Source of the DNA: Pseudomonas sp. TH15
GTDB lineage: Bacteria; Pseudomonadota; Gammaproteobacteria; Pseudomonadales; Pseudomonadaceae
NCBI RefSeq assembly: GCF_016651105.1
Contig: NZ_JAEKEL010000001.1
Coordinates: forward strand, 1,781,001-1,845,000
DNA length: 64,000 nucleotides
Reading direction: 5' to 3'
The notes beneath the pieces were generated by a model. That model searched no databases and was not told where the DNA came from. It worked only from the letters and a program-made list of their open reading frames with translations. The number at the start of each line of letters is the position of its first letter. Positions within the stretch are counted from its first letter, which is position 1. The position numbers and the translations under genes are program-made. This document shows, in pieces, positions 61,459-64,000 of this stretch.

Positions 61459-62379
61459 TTAGCGAGTCGCCGCCAGGCTCTCCAAAAAGCTTTCCAGCAC
61501 CAAATGGGGGCGACGGCCCTTGCGTGTGACCGATGCGAGGCTCAGGTCATAAAAACGCGCGGTTGGCTTCAATGCACGCAATCGGCCCTGCTGGACCCAG
61601 AGGCTGGCGTAGTGATCCGGCAGGTAACCGATGTAGCGTCCGGTCAAAATCAGGAACGCCATGCCTTCGCGGTCCGAGGCGCTGGCGGTGCAATTGAGGG
61701 CTTGGTAATGCGCCTGGATCTCGGCGGGCAGGCGGAAGGTAGGGGCGATGGCGTCCTGGCTATTGAGGCGTTCATCGTCCAGTTGCTTGTCGTCGACATA
61801 AAACAACGGATGGCCGACCGCGCAATACAGCAGCGAGCGTTCACTGTAGAGCGGTTGATATTCCAGCCCCGACAAGGCGCTGGCCTGCGGCACTACGCCG
61901 ACGTGAAGGCGCCCGTCGAGCACCCCTTGTTCAACTTCGTTGGGAGCGATCATGCGGATCTGAATTTGTACGTCCGGCCCGCGCTCCTTCAATTGCGCCA
62001 ATGCGTGGGTAATACGCATATGGGGGAGGGTGACCAGGTTGTCGGTCAGGCCGATGGTCAACTCGCCGCGCAAATGTTGATGCAGGCCGTTGACCTCGGT
62101 GCGGAAACTTTCCAGCGCACCTAATAGCTGCAACGCCGAGTGGTAGACCTCGCGACCTTCTTCGGTCAGGGAAAACCCGGCGCGACCACGTTGGCACAGG
62201 CGCAGGCCGAGGCGTTGTTCCAGGTCGCTCATTTGCTGGCTGATGGCCGAGCGGCCGATGCCCAGCACTGACTCCGCCGCAGAGAATCCGCCGCACTCCA
62301 CCACGCTGCGAAAAATCCTCAGCAGGCGAATATCAAAGTCGCTGACTTGTGCCAGCGGATCGGGGCGGCGAGTGCTCAT
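61459..62379 (-). CDS. LysR family regulator divergent from bauA
   Basis: 306 residues. Winged helix SDFDIRLLRIFRSVVECGGFSAAESVLGIGRSAISQQMSDLEQRLGLRLCQRGRAGFSLT and the effector domain. It is divergent from bauA with a 138-bp gap, so it probably controls beta-alanine/polyamine-type catabolism; the P. aeruginosa bau cluster has its own regulators and I cannot tell whether this is a true orthologue. Confidence 0.88.
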   Translation of the reverse strand: MSTRRPDPLAQVSDFDIRLLRIFRSVVECGGFSAAESVLGIGRSAISQQMSDLEQRLGLRLCQRGRAGFSLTEEGREVYHSALQLLGALESFRTEVNGLHQHLRGELTIGLTDNLVTLPHMRITHALAQLKERGPDVQIQIRMIAPNEVEQGVLDGRLHVGVVPQASALSGLEYQPLYSERSLLYCAVGHPLFYVDDKQLDDERLNSQDAIAPTFRLPAEIQAHYQALNCTASASDREGMAFLILTGRYIGYLPDHYASLWVQQGRLRALKPTARFYDLSLASVTRKGRRPHLVLESFLESLAATR

Positions 62380-62517
62380 GCTTTCGTACTCAAAGTTTAG
62401 TGGCTGGCAGACTGAACGTTAGAAGAGTTGGATTTCACCGACTTTATCCCCGTGGCAATTTAGCTGCAAGAACGCTTTTGATCTCTATGCCGCTTATTGC
62501 CCTGCGAGGTTTTGCTC

Positions 62518-63867
62518 ATGAACTTGCCCGAAAACGCCCAGTCTTCCCTGGCCAGCCAGCTCAAACTGGATGCGCACTGGATGCCCTACACCGCTAACCG
62601 CAATTTCCAGCGCGATCCGCGACTGATCGTTGCGGCCGAAGGCAGTTGGCTGACAGACGATAAGGGCCGCAGGGTCTACGATTCGCTCTCGGGTCTGTGG
62701 ACCTGTGGCGCCGGGCACACTCGCAAGGAAATCCAGGAAGCGGTTGCCAAGCAGTTGGGTACCCTCGATTACTCGCCGGGCTTCCAGTACGGCCATCCGT
62801 TGTCGTTCCAACTGGCCGAGAAAATCACTGACCTGACGCCGGGCAATCTGAATCACGTGTTCTTCACTGACTCGGGTTCCGAGTGTGCTGACACGGCGGT
62901 GAAGATGGTGCGTGCCTACTGGCGCCTGAAAGGCCAGGCGACCAAAACCAAAATGATCGGCCGTGCCCGTGGTTACCACGGCGTGAACATCGCCGGCACC
63001 AGTCTCGGCGGCGTGAACGGCAACCGCAAAATGTTTGGTCAGGCAATGATGGACGTCGATCATCTGCCGCACACCTTGCTGGCCAGCAATGCTTACTCCC
63101 GTGGCATGCCGAAAGAAGGCGGTATCGCTCTGGCCGATGAGCTGCTGAAACTGATCGAGCTGCACGACGCCTCGAATATCGCGGCGGTGTTCGTCGAGCC
63201 AATGGCCGGTTCCGCTGGCGTGCTGGTTCCGCCTGAGGGTTACCTCAAGCGTCTGCGTGACATCTGCGATCAGCACAACATCCTGCTGGTGTTCGACGAA
63301 GTGATCACCGGTTTCGGCCGTACCGGTTCGATGTTCGGCGCCGACAGCTTTGGCGTGACCCCGGACCTGATGTGCATCGCCAAGCAAGTCACCAACGGCG
63401 CGATCCCGATGGGCGCGGTGATTGCCAGCTCCGAGATCTATCACACCTTCATGAACCAGGCGACGCCGGAGTACGCGGTGGAATTCCCGCACGGCTACAC
63501 CTATTCCGCGCACCCGGTGGCCTGTGCTGCTGGCCTGGCGGCACTCGACCTGCTGCAAAAGGAAAACCTGGTGCAGAGCGTGGCCGAAATCGCTCCGCAT
63601 TTCGAAAATGCGTTGCACGGTCTGAAAGGTTCGAAAAACGTCATCGATATTCGTAACTACGGCTTGGCTGGCGCGATCCAGATTGCCGGGCGTGACGGCG
63701 ATGCGATTGTGCGTCCATTCGAAGCCGGGATGGCGCTGTGGAAAGCCGGGTTCTACGTACGCTTTGGCGGCGACACCCTGCAGTTCGGCCCAACCTTCAA
63801 CAGCAAGCCGCAGGACCTGGATCGTCTGTTCGATGCGGTTGGCGAAGTGCTGAACAAGATCGACTGA
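62518..63867 (+). CDS. bauA: Beta-alanine:pyruvate (omega-amino acid) aminotransferase
   Basis: 449 residues, class III aminotransferase. PLP motifs FFTDSGSECADTAVKMVRAYW, FDEVITGFGRTGSMFG with the Asp, and Lys289 in CIAKQVTNGAIPMG as Schiff-base residue. Close in pattern to P. aeruginosa BauA (PA0132). It moves the amino group of beta-alanine (and other omega-amino acids) to pyruvate, giving malonate semialdehyde. That product is the substrate of the dehydrogenase gene that follows. GCGAGG precedes the ATG. Confidence 0.93.
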   Translation: MNLPENAQSSLASQLKLDAHWMPYTANRNFQRDPRLIVAAEGSWLTDDKGRRVYDSLSGLWTCGAGHTRKEIQEAVAKQLGTLDYSPGFQYGHPLSFQLAEKITDLTPGNLNHVFFTDSGSECADTAVKMVRAYWRLKGQATKTKMIGRARGYHGVNIAGTSLGGVNGNRKMFGQAMMDVDHLPHTLLASNAYSRGMPKEGGIALADELLKLIELHDASNIAAVFVEPMAGSAGVLVPPEGYLKRLRDICDQHNILLVFDEVITGFGRTGSMFGADSFGVTPDLMCIAKQVTNGAIPMGAVIASSEIYHTFMNQATPEYAVEFPHGYTYSAHPVACAAGLAALDLLQKENLVQSVAEIAPHFENALHGLKGSKNVIDIRNYGLAGAIQIAGRDGDAIVRPFEAGMALWKAGFYVRFGGDTLQFGPTFNSKPQDLDRLFDAVGEVLNKID

Positions 63868-63896
63868 TTTCTCCCTCTATATATGTACAAACACCA

Positions 63897-63916
63897 GGCG
63901 CCCCTCGACGGGCGCC
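63897..63916 (+). terminator. Stem-loop between bauA and mmsA
   Basis: GGCGCCC-CTCGAC... arms GGCGCCC / GGGCGCC in the 76-bp gap, extended by CACC/GGTG. No T-run, so it may stabilise or attenuate rather than end the bauA transcript. Confidence 0.55.
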
Positions 63917-63943
63917 GGTGGACAAAAAATTCAGGAGTACCGC

Positions 63944-64000
63944 ATGAGCCTCATCCCGCATTTGATCAATGGCGAACTGGTGACCGAAGAAGGTCGCACG
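63944..64000 (+). CDS. mmsA: Methylmalonate/malonate-semialdehyde dehydrogenase, 3' end outside the window
   Basis: Only 19 codons are visible (MSLIPHLINGELVTEEGRT), but this start, the CAGGAG ribosome site and the position after bauA fit the CoA-acylating (methyl)malonate-semialdehyde dehydrogenase that follows PA0132 in P. aeruginosa (PA0130, also called bauC). It would convert malonate semialdehyde to acetyl-CoA and CO2. Confidence 0.8.
   Translation, partial: MSLIPHLINGELVTEEGRT

Overview
The window reads as a chromosomal segment of a Pseudomonas of the P. fluorescens group. The evidence is the high GC content, the many REP/REPIN palindromes (GGGAGCGGGCTTGCTCGCGA type, GTAGGAGCTGCCGCAGGCTGCGATC type and GGGGATTTATCCCC type), a DUF6124-type gene with a long structured leader, a Tad pilus locus with a PprA/PprB regulatory pair, and a bauA-mmsA pair as in P. 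aeruginosa. No prophage, integrase, transposase, CRISPR array, rRNA or tRNA was seen.

Layout. 1-5.7 kb is housekeeping and small-envelope genes: a partial gene, a lipoprotein alpha/beta hydrolase, a MATE exporter, a small membrane protein, a MazG-like pyrophosphohydrolase overlapping cmoM, and two DUF4136 lipoproteins. 5.9-21.1 kb is a complete Tad/Flp type IVb pilus locus: tadG, the sensor kinase pprA, a TadE-like pseudopilin, prepilin peptidase fppA, response regulator pprB, a stand-alone receiver, the Flp pilin, then the operon rcpC-rcpA-tadZ-tadA-tadB-tadC-tadD-DUF3613. 21.1-22.3 kb is non-coding: a Pseudomonas intergenic repeat, a double hexanucleotide microsatellite and a structured leader in front of a DUF6124 gene. 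22.8-28.7 kb holds surface and secretion genes: an autotransporter, and opposite it a Gly/Val-rich lipoprotein followed by a TpsB-type outer-membrane transporter. 28.9-29.9 kb is a four-copy ~239-bp tandem REPIN array. 29.9-33.7 kb is a fatty-acid module (MaoC-like hydratase, long FabG, divergent thiolase). 34-40 kb has a RIO kinase, an MFS transporter and a copper-resistance set (cueR-copA, copZ, two CueR boxes). 40-46.4 kb has transporters, an alcohol dehydrogenase/LysR pair and an ArsR-like regulator. 46.5-61.3 kb is mainly purine/nucleobase uptake and breakdown (adenine deaminase, 2OG-Fe oxygenase, a BMP-type ABC transporter, 8-oxoguanine deaminase, NCS2 permease, TetR regulator), interrupted by a Ca/H antiporter and an SDR/MerR pair. 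61.4-64 kb is a LysR regulator, beta-alanine:pyruvate aminotransferase bauA and the start of mmsA.

A caution runs through the window. At least four genes (tadG, flp, the TpsB gene, the MFS gene at 35 kb) and probably a fifth (DUF3613) are each put back in frame by adding a single base to a mononucleotide run. The shared direction and context point to undercalled homopolymers in the assembly rather than to gene decay, and this should be settled before calling any of them pseudogenes.

The strongest candidates for something undescribed are the structured leader at 21,980-22,265, with seven hairpins including two pairs of complementary loops (CCCAC and GUGGAA), and the TpsB transporter paired with a repetitive lipoprotein instead of a filamentous-haemagglutinin-type partner.
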